Positions 54,621-62,559 of a stretch of DNA of 64,000 bases are shown here, piece by piece. The stretch is from Emticicia fluvialis. Lineage in GTDB: Bacteria; Bacteroidota; Bacteroidia; Cytophagales; Spirosomataceae. Below the pieces are notes generated by a model that saw only the letters and a program-made list of their open reading frames with translations, was not told the origin of the DNA and ran no database searches. The number at the start of each line of letters is the position of its first letter. The first letter of the stretch is position 1. Location: contig NZ_JANUSD010000002.1 of NCBI RefSeq assembly GCF_024793945.1, positions 186,001 to 250,000 of the forward strand. The letters are read 5' to 3'. Both the position numbers and the translations under genes were made by a program.

Positions 54621-55475
54621 TTATTGTTTTTTAGCCCGTTTTACTTTTTTGCCATCACCCAGCCAAAGCAGGGCGTTCAGCAGAAGCTGGTTTTGAGTAG
54701 CGTTGTTGAAGGTAAAAGATAATTCTTTGTTGGTTTTGCCTTCGTAGTCAATGTCGTTATGCCCCATGTTGGCATAAATCATTTTATAATTTTTGTTGGT
54801 CCAGACCACCGGATAATAGCCACTATGCCAAATCTCATGCTGTTTGGGGCCTGTGCCTAGCGGGAAACTGCCGGGGTCAATAGATAAGAGTATTTCAATA
54901 TCAGGGTTCGCTTTTAAATCATTGCTCCAGCGATACCATTCATTGGGCGAAGATTTGAAGGTTTCCGGCAGGTTCTTCATGGCAGGATGATTTTTGGCCT
55001 CTACTCTTAAAACCGCCGGGGTCGGTCGCCATGTATTACTCTTATATTCGCCGGAACCCAGAAACTGGTTATGGTACCAATCCCAGTCCTGATTAAAAGC
55101 TGAATTATTGAGCGCAAATGCTGAAAAGTGAAAACCCATCCAGGCACCACCGTTATCCATATATTGTCTGAACGCCTCTCTTTGTGCGGGGTCTTCCGGG
55201 CGTGTATCCAGAAATATAACAACCTGATACTTTTTTAAGAATCCGGTATTCAGATTGTTCCAGTCATTGGTTGAATCATAGACAAAGTTATTTTCTTCTG
55301 CCAGTTTCGGAAACCACCTGTTGGCTTCGCCAACAAAGCTTATGTGGGCTTTGTCGTTTTTGGCGGTGTAAAAAGCAATTACTTTAAATTGGGGTTTACG
55401 TTTTTGCGCATGGCCAACTAAGCAGACAAACAACACAAGTAGTGTAACTAAGCAGACACGCGCAGTAGAAATCAT
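54621..55475 (-). CDS. ThuA domain-containing exported protein
   Basis: The 284-residue protein has a signal peptide (about 1-23, ending GHAQ) and a ThuA domain with a glutamine-amidotransferase-like fold. It shows FKVIAFYTAKND, YQVVIFLDTRPEDPAQR, FRQYMDNGGAWMGFHFSAF, HPVVWTNKNYKMIYANMGH by its ends. ThuA-like proteins are tied to sugar use, but their chemistry is unproven. It lies 25 bases upstream of the VOC gene on the same strand, possibly one unit. Confidence 0.85.
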   Translation of the reverse strand: MISTARVCLVTLLVLFVCLVGHAQKRKPQFKVIAFYTAKNDKAHISFVGEANRWFPKLAEENNFVYDSTNDWNNLNTGFLKKYQVVIFLDTRPEDPAQREAFRQYMDNGGAWMGFHFSAFALNNSAFNQDWDWYHNQFLGSGEYKSNTWRPTPAVLRVEAKNHPAMKNLPETFKSSPNEWYRWSNDLKANPDIEILLSIDPGSFPLGTGPKQHEIWHSGYYPVVWTNKNYKMIYANMGHNDIDYEGKTNKELSFTFNNATQNQLLLNALLWLGDGKKVKRAKKQ

Positions 55476-55514
55476 TCTATTTTATGGTTGAATTGTAAAA
55501 TCTGGTTTTTGGCT

Positions 55515-55739
55515 CTATTTCTTGTCTTTTAGTTTATCTGCATGTTTTGGGTTCAGGGTGGCATAAATAGCCATGGCGTGCCCATGCCCCAGGTCAAAAT
55601 CCGCTTTCAGCCATCCCACAATTTCACCGGCTTTAACATCAGGCCTTAATAAGCCTTTGGCTTCGGCCAGTTTTTTAAAATCTTCAGGGGTTTTTCCTGT
55701 TTTCTTTTGTATGTTATCAATATAAGCCTGAAACGACAT
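55515..55739 (-). CDS. DUF4287 small protein
   Basis: The 74-residue protein matches DUF4287 by MSFQAYIDNIQKKTGKTPEDF, the central AKGLLRPDVKAGEIVGWLKADF and GHGHAMAIYA. The family is a small helical domain often found alone or fused to DUF5655, of unknown function. It is 39 bases upstream of the ThuA start, same strand, and may share its transcript. Confidence 0.85.
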   Translation of the reverse strand: MSFQAYIDNIQKKTGKTPEDFKKLAEAKGLLRPDVKAGEIVGWLKADFDLGHGHAMAIYATLNPKHADKLKDKK

Positions 55740-55870
55740 GGCAGTACAGATTTAATTCTGAATAGAGTTTTTTCTCAATACTATAATTTATTAAGGTAAA
55801 ATGCAAGAGGAGCGTTCTGGTAATGCTTATGGAAAAATGATGCAAGATATTTCAGCAAGCGTTAAACAAA

Positions 55871-56329
55871 CTAATATTTAAAGTCTGACACAGGATTCAC
55901 CAGCAATTTGCTGAGTTGTTCATGGTGGATTTTACTGTGGTCAATACAAATTTGTATAAGCTTGAATCTGGGCATATAAAAATCTAAAACACCCGGTATG
56001 TAAACATGAACCATTTCATTCATACGGGTTTCATTAAGCGACCAAACGTATGCCGAAAATTGATTAGATAATTGTGCCCAGCTGTTTAATATTTCTTCAG
56101 ATAAAAACTGACCATCATGCCGGTAGGGGTGAGGTACGCACCGGATACAGGCAAACCAGGCAGACTCTATCTGCCATATCTGACAGAGTTTATCCTTCAA
56201 TGCAGGGTCGATGGACTCAGTTTTTAGGTTTTGGATTATTTTTCTGCTGCATTGAACATGGTAATGCACGCTTTCTTGCAGATACTGATACTTATTAGCA
56301 CGAATGTTGGTGTTGGTTGTTGGAGGCAT
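55871..56329 (-). CDS. DinB-like four-helix protein (tentative)
   Basis: The 152-residue protein is all-helical. His residues at the start of helix 1 (ESVHYHVQCSRKI) and in the last helix (CIDHSKIHHEQLSKLL) have the placing of DinB/YfiT-type metal ligands. Two Cys (WFACIRCVPHPYRHDG) may form a further site. DinB-like proteins include thiol-dependent transferases. Family assignment is by pattern only. The gene starts 29 bases after the terminator stem of the DoxX gene. Confidence 0.5.
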   Translation of the reverse strand: MPPTTNTNIRANKYQYLQESVHYHVQCSRKIIQNLKTESIDPALKDKLCQIWQIESAWFACIRCVPHPYRHDGQFLSEEILNSWAQLSNQFSAYVWSLNETRMNEMVHVYIPGVLDFYMPRFKLIQICIDHSKIHHEQLSKLLVNPVSDFKY

Positions 56330-56358
56330 AAATCAATTGGTTTATGCTTCAAAACAAA

Positions 56359-56394
56359 TCAGCTGCACTGACAACCGTATGTCAGTGCAGCTGA
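56359..56394. terminator. Strong terminator after the DoxX gene
   Basis: A perfect 15-bp stem (56359-56373 and 56380-56394) closes a 6-base loop, with T-rich flanks on both strands. It ends the leftward oxidoreductase-DoxX transcript. Confidence 0.85.
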
Positions 56395-56428
56395 AGATTT
56401 TTTAAAAATTTACTTAAGGCCTAAATAT

Positions 56429-56830
56429 TTATTGCTTTTTTGAGGCGCTGTCTACTGCATAACTGTTATGGTTGAGATAAGAAAGCAATAAGGCAAAAAA
56501 GAAAGTATGTATCATTTGAGACGGGATACCGCCCCAATCTTCTATCATGCAGGAACCAAAAATAAGTATTACCATCGTGATACCCCCAACCAGTAAAGCC
56601 TGTCTGGTAAACAGACCAATAATGATTAATACGCCAATAACGAGTTCAACTATGGGCAGCGCATAGCTGAACGGCTTAACCAGTGCGGCTGGCAGCAAGG
56701 AGTTTTCATATTTCCCAAGCATCCATTCGCTGAATTTGGCCAGTTTAAAAACCCGCACAAAACCGTGGCCAAACATGCTCATGCCCACTGCCAGGCGAAG
56801 AAGCAAAAATGTTGAAGAATTGTTAATCAT
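56429..56830 (-). CDS. DoxX-family membrane protein
   Basis: The 133-residue protein has four hydrophobic helices and the DoxX pattern (LLRLAVGMSMFGHGFVRV, FSYALPIVELVIGVLIIIG, TRQALLVGGITMVILIFG quoted in parts). DoxX proteins often accompany redox enzymes and may handle quinones or thiosulfate. It follows the quinone-oxidoreductase-like gene by 45 bases on the same strand, so joint expression is likely. Confidence 0.85.
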   Translation of the reverse strand: MINNSSTFLLLRLAVGMSMFGHGFVRVFKLAKFSEWMLGKYENSLLPAALVKPFSYALPIVELVIGVLIIIGLFTRQALLVGGITMVILIFGSCMIEDWGGIPSQMIHTFFFALLLSYLNHNSYAVDSASKKQ

Positions 56831-56875
56831 GGTTGTTAATAGATTATTGATTTATTGCTGATACAATCAGAATTG

Positions 56876-57817
56876 TCAGGGTTTTATAACAATTTTTCCC
56901 TTGGTTGAGCCAGTCTCTATCTGTTGGTGGGCTTTGCCTATTTCATCAAAAGTATAAACACCAGAAACATGTGCTTTAAGGGTTCCGCTTTCAAGAAGAG
57001 AGGCTATTTGTTGCATATCTTCTCCGTTCGACTGCACCAGGAAGAAGAAACCGTTAATGCCTTTCTCTTTTGCTTTTTCAACTATGCCTTCTGAGGTGTT
57101 TGAGGGTAATGTAATCACTGTTCCGCCTTTTTTTACTACTTCAAATGAGCGTTCAATGTTATTACCACCAACGGTATCCAGCACAATATCAATATCATTT
57201 ATTACTTCTTCAAAGGGTTGGGCTTTGTAATCGAAGTATTCATCAGCACCCAGACTTAACACAAATTCTTTATTGACCGCTGAAGCAGTGCCTATTACGT
57301 AAGCGCCCAAGTGCTTTGCCAATTGAACCGCAAAATGCCCGACACCACCTGCAGCGGCATGTATCAACACACGGTCATTAGGTTTTATTTTACTGTGCGT
57401 ATGTAGTGCCTGCCAGGCTGTCAATGCAGCCAGAGTAGCAGCTGCCGCTTCTTCATGGGTAATATTGCCTGGTTTCAGTGCCAGATGTGCTGCAGGAGCG
57501 GCCACGTATTCGGCATAAGCCTTACCATGGCCGGGGAAATTGACCATGCCAAAAACTTCATCGCCCACTTTAAAGGTTGTTACTTCTGAGCCCGTCCGGG
57601 TTACCACACCGGAGATATCCCAACCCAATATAACCGGACTCTCAGTTTTCAGCCTGCCGGCCATGGCTTTGCCTGAGCGTGTCTTTGCATCTACCGGATT
57701 AATACTAACGGCTTTTACTTCTACCAATACTTCGTTTTCATTTAGGGCCGGAATGGGCAAATTCTCTATTGAAAAGTTTTCAACGCCGCCAAATTCTTTT
57801 AATACTATTGCTTTCAT
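56876..57817 (-). CDS. NADP-dependent quinone-oxidoreductase-type alcohol dehydrogenase (zinc-free MDR)
   Basis: The 313-residue protein is a medium-chain dehydrogenase/reductase without zinc ligands. It shows a GroES-like N-terminal domain (VSINPVDAKTRSGK, ILGWDISGVV) and a Rossmann domain (RVLIHAAAGGVGHFAVQLAK, about 150-169). Members reduce quinones or enals with NADPH. It is divergent from an AraC-type regulator whose product probably controls it. A TAATTTTG box is on the minus strand at 57841-57848. Confidence 0.92.
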   Translation of the reverse strand: MKAIVLKEFGGVENFSIENLPIPALNENEVLVEVKAVSINPVDAKTRSGKAMAGRLKTESPVILGWDISGVVTRTGSEVTTFKVGDEVFGMVNFPGHGKAYAEYVAAPAAHLALKPGNITHEEAAAATLAALTAWQALHTHSKIKPNDRVLIHAAAGGVGHFAVQLAKHLGAYVIGTASAVNKEFVLSLGADEYFDYKAQPFEEVINDIDIVLDTVGGNNIERSFEVVKKGGTVITLPSNTSEGIVEKAKEKGINGFFFLVQSNGEDMQQIASLLESGTLKAHVSGVYTFDEIGKAHQQIETGSTKGKIVIKP

Positions 57818-57869
57818 TGTTGTTTAATGTTTTAATGGCACAAAATTAGCGCCTGCAAAAACATATTTG

Positions 57870-57902
57870 CTTGTATAAGTACAGGTTTGTCTTGTATATT
57901 TG
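57870..57902 (+). promoter_or_regulatory. Promoter and operator-like direct repeat before the AraC-type gene
   Basis: CTTGTATA occurs at 57870-57877 and again at 57891-57898, a 21-base period or two helical turns. This is the spacing typical of AraC-family half-sites. TTG (57871-57873), 21 bases and TATATTTG (57895-57902) also form a Bacteroidota-type promoter, with the second repeat overlapping the proximal element. A GCAAA/TTTGC inverted repeat (57855-57870) lies between this and the divergent promoter. Confidence 0.5.
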
Positions 57903-57907
57903 CAGGC

Positions 57908-58750
57908 ATGCAGATAAGAAATTTATACGAGCCTTTTGAAATTGAATATGTTGAAACCAGCGAGTGTCCGATAACCGGACACAAACATAATTTTTTTGAG
58001 CTGGTTTACATCATTGACGGCACGGGTGTTCAGTGCATTAATAAAAATAAATGGACTTACGGACCCGAAAAACTGTTTTTGTTAATGCCTCAAGACTGTC
58101 ATTCGTTTGAGGTTGAAAGAGCCACCCGGTTTTTCTTTATCCGTTTTAATGATGTGTATCTCAAAGAACAAGGTAAAGAATGGCTCCGCAGGCTGGAATT
58201 CATTTTCCAGAATTATAACCGGCTACCGGGATGCATACTTAAAAATAAGGCCGATAAACCTCTGGTAAAATCACTGATTGAAGCACTGATTCGTGAATAT
58301 GTGAATCAGCAGCCTTATCAGAGAGAACTCAGCCAGCAGATTGTAAACACCCTGCTTACCGTTGTTGCCCGCAATGTATCGCTCGCCTCAACCGAACTGC
58401 CTAAAAATACCGAAAGTAAAGACCTGAGCATTTTGGGCTATATACATAAAAACATTTACACACCCGAATTGTTGAAAACCGATGCAATGGCAGATCAGTT
58501 TAATATTTCGCCTAACTACATAGGAGAGTACTTCAAGAAACTAACCGGCGAAAGCTTACAACAATACATTATCAACTATAAGTTGAAACTGGTAGAGACC
58601 CGCTTGCAGTATAGCGATATGCGCATGAATGAAATTGCTTTTGAATTGAGTTTTACTGACGAAAGCCATCTGAACCGCTTATTCAAAAAATACAAAGGCC
58701 TTAGCCCATCAGAATTCCGCAGGCAGAAAACTGCAATCACTGTCAGTTAA
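57908..58750 (+). CDS. AraC-family transcriptional regulator
   Basis: The ATG at 57908 gives 280 residues (MQIRNLYEPFEIEYVETSE); a TTG at 57887 would lie upstream of the predicted promoter. The N-terminal cupin-like domain (GHKHNFFELVYIIDGTG, LLMPQDCHSFEV) should bind a ligand. The C-terminal part has two helix-turn-helix motifs (MADQFNISPNYIGEYFKKLT; IAFELSFTDESHLNRLFKKY; LSPSEFR). It is divergent from the quinone-oxidoreductase-DoxX unit, its likely target, and may repress itself through the repeats overlapping its promoter. Confidence 0.93.
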   Translation: MQIRNLYEPFEIEYVETSECPITGHKHNFFELVYIIDGTGVQCINKNKWTYGPEKLFLLMPQDCHSFEVERATRFFFIRFNDVYLKEQGKEWLRRLEFIFQNYNRLPGCILKNKADKPLVKSLIEALIREYVNQQPYQRELSQQIVNTLLTVVARNVSLASTELPKNTESKDLSILGYIHKNIYTPELLKTDAMADQFNISPNYIGEYFKKLTGESLQQYIINYKLKLVETRLQYSDMRMNEIAFELSFTDESHLNRLFKKYKGLSPSEFRRQKTAITVS

Positions 58751-58757
58751 TGTGTAC

Positions 58758-59345
58758 TTATCTTTTCTTTTTCAGCCAGCGATTAATGCGATGGGTTGCC
58801 CAGGCCGAACCAGCTCCGATAACTGCCCCGACTAATACATCGGTAGGGTAATGGACTCCCAGATGCAAGCGCGAATAAGCAACAGTACCAGCCCATGCAT
58901 ACGCCGGCACTATTACATACCACTTAGGTACGGCAAGGCTTAAAGAGGTAGCTGCCGAAAACGCAGCGGTAGTATGGCCCGATGGGAAAGATGGGTCAGT
59001 TTCTAAAACGTAGGGGTTAATAAACGGATACTTCTCGTAAGGGCGCGGTCGGTCAATTACTTTCTTCAAAACAAAGGTTGTTCCTAAAGATACCGCCAGT
59101 GCGGCACCAGAGGCCAACCCTTCTCTTTGAAGGTTTTTATTCTTAGTGATTAACCCTACACCCAGCATACCAATCGGAACGGCCGCACTGACAGGGTAGG
59201 TAGACTTGCTGAAATTTTCAAAGGCAGCATCTAGCCTGTGATTTCTGTTCGATTGAATGTTTTTTAGAACGTTGATGTCAAAATTCTGCGCCGAAACATC
59301 AAAATGCAAGAGTAAGACCATCAAAAGGCAGGCAGGTAGCTTCAT
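58758..59345 (-). CDS. PAP2-family lipid phosphatase, exported
   Basis: The 195-residue protein has a signal peptide (about 1-19) and the three-part PAP2 motif: KKVIDRPRPY (about 97-106), PSFPSGHTTAAF (about 119-130) and SRLHLGVHYPTDVL (about 157-170). The last two His are the catalytic residues. It is expected to remove phosphate from undecaprenyl pyrophosphate or lipid phosphate on the outer side of the inner membrane. It follows the thioesterase gene by 11 bases, same strand. Confidence 0.92.
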   Translation of the reverse strand: MKLPACLLMVLLLHFDVSAQNFDINVLKNIQSNRNHRLDAAFENFSKSTYPVSAAVPIGMLGVGLITKNKNLQREGLASGAALAVSLGTTFVLKKVIDRPRPYEKYPFINPYVLETDPSFPSGHTTAAFSAATSLSLAVPKWYVIVPAYAWAGTVAYSRLHLGVHYPTDVLVGAVIGAGSAWATHRINRWLKKKR

Positions 59346-59356
59346 ACAACGTTTAA

Positions 59357-59914
59357 TTATAAGCTTAAAATGGCTCTTTCGTTTTCTAATAAATGCATGT
59401 TTTCATCCAGATGTTGCGCTGATATCCGGTTATCAAACTCGTCTTTATACCTTTCTTTCAGCTGTTTGCGTTTAATGGCCTCCAGGCATCGGCGCAGGTC
59501 TTCTCTGGTTTCAATTATAAGCTCCGGAACAAGCGTTGGTTTCCCTTCATCATCTTTTGCCACCATAGTAAAATAAGACGTATTGGTATGTTTTTGCTCT
59601 CCTGTTTTTACATTTTCACTAACTACCCTTATGCCTATCAGCAATGAGCTTTTACCTACATAATTAACCGAAGCATGTAAAGATAGAAGCTCGCCAACCT
59701 CTATGGGCTGCAAGAAAGTAACACCATCAACAGACACCGTAACCACATAGGCGCCTGCATGCTTAGAGGCACAGGCATAAGCTACTTTATCCATTAATGA
59801 CAATAGAATACCACCGTGAATCTTCCCTCCGAAATTGGCATAAGACGGAATCATAAGCTCAGTAATGGTAGTGCGTGAATAAGAAACGGGTTTTGGTTTT
59901 AACTCTGAATTCAT
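59357..59914 (-). CDS. Acyl-CoA thioesterase, hotdog fold
   Basis: The 185-residue protein is a single hotdog domain with a helical extension. It shows the ACOT-type motif ANFGGKIHGGILLSLMDKVAY (by position 27-47), where Asp is catalytic, and VTVSVDGVTFLQPIEVGELL. It hydrolyses acyl-CoAs in the cytoplasm, with chain preference unknown. It is the first gene of a leftward pair with PAP2. Confidence 0.9.
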   Translation of the reverse strand: MNSELKPKPVSYSRTTITELMIPSYANFGGKIHGGILLSLMDKVAYACASKHAGAYVVTVSVDGVTFLQPIEVGELLSLHASVNYVGKSSLLIGIRVVSENVKTGEQKHTNTSYFTMVAKDDEGKPTLVPELIIETREDLRRCLEAIKRKQLKERYKDEFDNRISAQHLDENMHLLENERAILSL

Positions 59915-60255
59915 AAGTATCGGGTATGCAGTTGTAAATATATAGAAATTAACGTATCAAGGTATTAATCTTTGTATTGTAGCAAAGATTAGACCTTGCT
60001 AATATTTTAAAAATTGTTTTAACTTTAAGCCATATTGTGCTTTTGAAGCTGATATAGTTCAAATATTTCTAAAAATAATTACAAGTTAGAATAATGTTTT
60101 GATTAAATTGCTTTTAACAGAATAATCATTAAATACTAATAACAATTAAAATTTGGGAGAAATAAATAAAACTGATTACTTTTGCGCTGAAACAATACAA
60201 CCCTATTGAACTATTAATATTTTAATTCTAAGCTAAAATAAAGTACCTATTTAAG
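59915..60255. promoter_or_regulatory. Divergent control region with long hairpin before pfkA
   Basis: The 341-base gap holds an imperfect 16-bp hairpin at 59958-59998: CAAGGT-a-TTAATCTTTG pairs with CAAAGATTAG-ACCTTG around TATTGTAG. The rest is AT-rich with the pfkA promoter at 60152-60184. No coding frame is supported. Confidence 0.5.
60152..60184 (+). promoter_or_regulatory. Promoter of pfkA-upp
   Basis: TTTG (60152-60155), 21 bases and TACTTTTG (60177-60184) match the Bacteroidota consensus. Transcription would start near 60190 with a leader of about 66 bases. Confidence 0.55.
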
Positions 60256-61230
60256 ATGAAACGAATTGCAGTTTTTACTTCTGGTGGAGATGCTCCGGGC
60301 ATGAATGCTTGTATTAGAGCGGTGGTACGTGGAGCAATCTATCATGGACTGGAGGTATTTGGTATCAGAAGAGGATATAGCGGAATGATTGCGGGAGACG
60401 TTTTTCCGATGACCTCGCAATCGGTAAGTAATATTGTTCAAAGAGGCGGAACCATTCTTAAATCTGCACGCAGTAAGGCATTTATGACACCCGAAGGTAG
60501 AAAAAAAGCCTACGAGAATCTGATGAATGCCGGTATAGAAGGGCTTGTAGCGATTGGTGGAAACGGAACATTTACAGGAGCTGAAGTTTTTTATAACGAA
60601 TACGAAATACCAACCGTAGGTTGCCCGGGTACTATTGATAATGACCTGTATGGCACCGACTACACAATCGGGTTTGATACTGCCGTAAATACTGCCCTTG
60701 AGGCCATAGATAAAATACGTGATACAGCTGATTCGCACGACCGCGTGTTCTTTATTGAAGTTATGGGGCGCGACTCTGGCTATATTGCCATTCAGTCGGG
60801 TATTGGTGGCGGAGCCGAAATTGTAATGGTACCAGAAACCCATACACCGCTTAAAAAAGTACTAAGCACCTTGAAAGACGGATGGACACGCTCTAAGTCT
60901 TCTTCAATAGTTGTAGTTGCTGAGGGTGACGAAGAAGGGCACGCCACTGAAATTGCTGAAAAGATTAAGTCGCAGGTGGCTGATAAGTTAGATATCAGAG
61001 TTACCACCCTGGGGCATATTCAGCGCGGTGGAACCCCAACTGCCTACGATCGTATTCTGGCCAGCCGCCTGGGTGTGGGTGCAGTAGAAGGTCTAATAAA
61101 AGGAAACAAAAACGTAATGGCAGGTATAGTGAACAACGAACTGGTTTATACACCGTTTATTGACACTATCAAAAAACCAAAGCCTATCCATGATGATTTA
61201 CTTAGAATGGTTCATATTTTAAGTATTTAA
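60256..61230 (+). CDS. pfkA: 6-phosphofructokinase with Asn at the metal-binding Asp103 position
   Basis: The 324-residue protein matches ATP-dependent PfkA in length and motifs: FTSGGDAPGMNACIRA (7-22), PGTIDNDLYGTDYTIGFD with catalytic Asp, MGRDSGYIA and LGHIQRGGTPTAYDR. Gly104, the residue that selects ATP over pyrophosphate, is kept, but the preceding Asp103 of E. coli PfkA, which helps bind Mg-ATP, is Asn (AIGGNGTFTGAE). It phosphorylates fructose-6-phosphate in glycolysis. The altered residue may change metal handling. upp follows by 19 bases. Confidence 0.93.
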   Translation: MKRIAVFTSGGDAPGMNACIRAVVRGAIYHGLEVFGIRRGYSGMIAGDVFPMTSQSVSNIVQRGGTILKSARSKAFMTPEGRKKAYENLMNAGIEGLVAIGGNGTFTGAEVFYNEYEIPTVGCPGTIDNDLYGTDYTIGFDTAVNTALEAIDKIRDTADSHDRVFFIEVMGRDSGYIAIQSGIGGGAEIVMVPETHTPLKKVLSTLKDGWTRSKSSSIVVVAEGDEEGHATEIAEKIKSQVADKLDIRVTTLGHIQRGGTPTAYDRILASRLGVGAVEGLIKGNKNVMAGIVNNELVYTPFIDTIKKPKPIHDDLLRMVHILSI

Positions 61231-61249
61231 TCATCTCAACTCAATCAGT

Positions 61250-61894
61250 ATGTTTGTTCTGACCGAAAACTACTCTGTTGCAAACCATTTCCTGGCAGAA
61301 CTCCGTGACCAGCAGATTCAGAAAGATGCCCTCAGGTTCCGTAAAAATATGGAGCGGCTGGGTGAAATCTTTGCCTATGAAATCTCTAAGACACTGAGTT
61401 ACCAGAATAAGGATGTAACCACTCCTCTGGGCGCAAAAATTACTCAGCAGATGTCGCAGCAGATAGTGCTGGTTACTATTCTCAGAGCAGGTTTGCCGCT
61501 TCATCAGGGCTTGCTTAATTTCTTCGATAAGGCCGAAAACGCATTTATAGGCGCATATCGTGGCAAGCATGATGAGAAGGAGTCGTTTGAAATAGAGATG
61601 GACTACATTACAAGCCCTGATATACAAGACAAAATACTGATTATCAGTGACCCTATGCTGGCAACCGGTAAGTCAATCGAGAAGGCCTACCATGCCATGC
61701 TAAGATACGGTATACCAGCCAAAACGCATATCGTATCTGCTATAGCCAGCAGAAGAGGCGTACGTTTTATTAATGCCCGCCTGCCGCAATGCCGTTTATG
61801 GATTGGTGATGTTGATGAGGAAATGAACAATAAATCTTATATTGTTCCTGGCTTGGGTGATGCCGGAGACCTGGCCTATGGTGGTAAAGTCTGA
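61250..61894 (+). CDS. upp: Uracil phosphoribosyltransferase
   Basis: The 214-residue protein has the PRPP loop LIISDPMLATGKS, the flexible-loop region RGKHDEKESFEIEMDY and the uracil-binding C-terminus YIVPGLGDAGDLAYG. It makes UMP from uracil and PRPP. It lies 19 bases after pfkA, so they are probably co-transcribed. The stop is 3 bases from the stop of the convergent DUF4230 gene, with no terminator between them. Confidence 0.95.
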   Translation: MFVLTENYSVANHFLAELRDQQIQKDALRFRKNMERLGEIFAYEISKTLSYQNKDVTTPLGAKITQQMSQQIVLVTILRAGLPLHQGLLNFFDKAENAFIGAYRGKHDEKESFEIEMDYITSPDIQDKILIISDPMLATGKSIEKAYHAMLRYGIPAKTHIVSAIASRRGVRFINARLPQCRLWIGDVDEEMNNKSYIVPGLGDAGDLAYGGKV

Positions 61895-61897
61895 TGC

Positions 61898-62497
61898 TTA
61901 TTTTGGGGCGCTTAATGTTGCCGAAAGCCTGAATTGCAGCACAACCTTTTTGCCCGATATGTTTTCAAGAATTGGCCTTAAAACTAAATCGGCATTTTTT
62001 CTGGTTTGTTCAAGAATACCCATTTCCAGTGCCGATTGCTGAATTTTGCTTTCTGCACTTTTATAGGCTTCATTTAGTAGTTGTTGCTCGTTCATAAACG
62101 CATACTGCGTATCATAAATCTTCGAATTTTTGTGGTCTATGCTATAATGGCACAGCTCGGGGTCTGGCAAATGCACAATAAGCGTATCGTTTTTTGTAGC
62201 TACGTCTTCTGCCCTTACTTTGGTTAAATCAATACACCCTATTGCATTGCCCTGTACAATCAGAATTGCCTTCGGGTTTGGCAAATAGCTTCGTTTTATT
62301 TCCTGCTCAACCACATCACGAAAAGTAAAATTAGCCAGTTCTATCTTGCCCAGCGTTGTCATTTCTTTCAAAACAATATTGTGGGTGGTGCTTGCCTCTT
62401 CTGTGCCAAACGGGTTAAAGTTCTTTAGTTTTTCCCACAGAAAAATGGCTACAAAAGCAACAATCAGAATAATCAGTAGGTTTATGGGGCGTCGCAT
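61898..62497 (-). CDS. DUF4230 membrane-anchored protein
   Basis: The 199-residue protein has one N-terminal membrane span (about 5-21) and a DUF4230 domain: LGKIELANFTFRDVVEQE, NAIGCIDLTKVRAEDV, DTLIVHLPDPEL and a C-terminal amphipathic helix. The family is of unknown function and is exposed on the outer face. It is the last of a leftward group with the MCE and amidase genes, 62 bases after the MCE start-side neighbour. Confidence 0.88.
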   Translation of the reverse strand: MRRPINLLIILIVAFVAIFLWEKLKNFNPFGTEEASTTHNIVLKEMTTLGKIELANFTFRDVVEQEIKRSYLPNPKAILIVQGNAIGCIDLTKVRAEDVATKNDTLIVHLPDPELCHYSIDHKNSKIYDTQYAFMNEQQLLNEAYKSAESKIQQSALEMGILEQTRKNADLVLRPILENISGKKVVLQFRLSATLSAPK

Positions 62498-62559
62498 AGG
62501 TTATGGCTTAAATCTGGCAATGCTTACAAAAAGGCGGAAACCTCACAAGGTAAGGTAAC

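Noticed and set aside
60247..60843. 198-codon minus-strand frame opposite pfkA
   Set aside because: Antisense shadow of a conserved glycolytic gene; no family resemblance and low-complexity His/Ser content.
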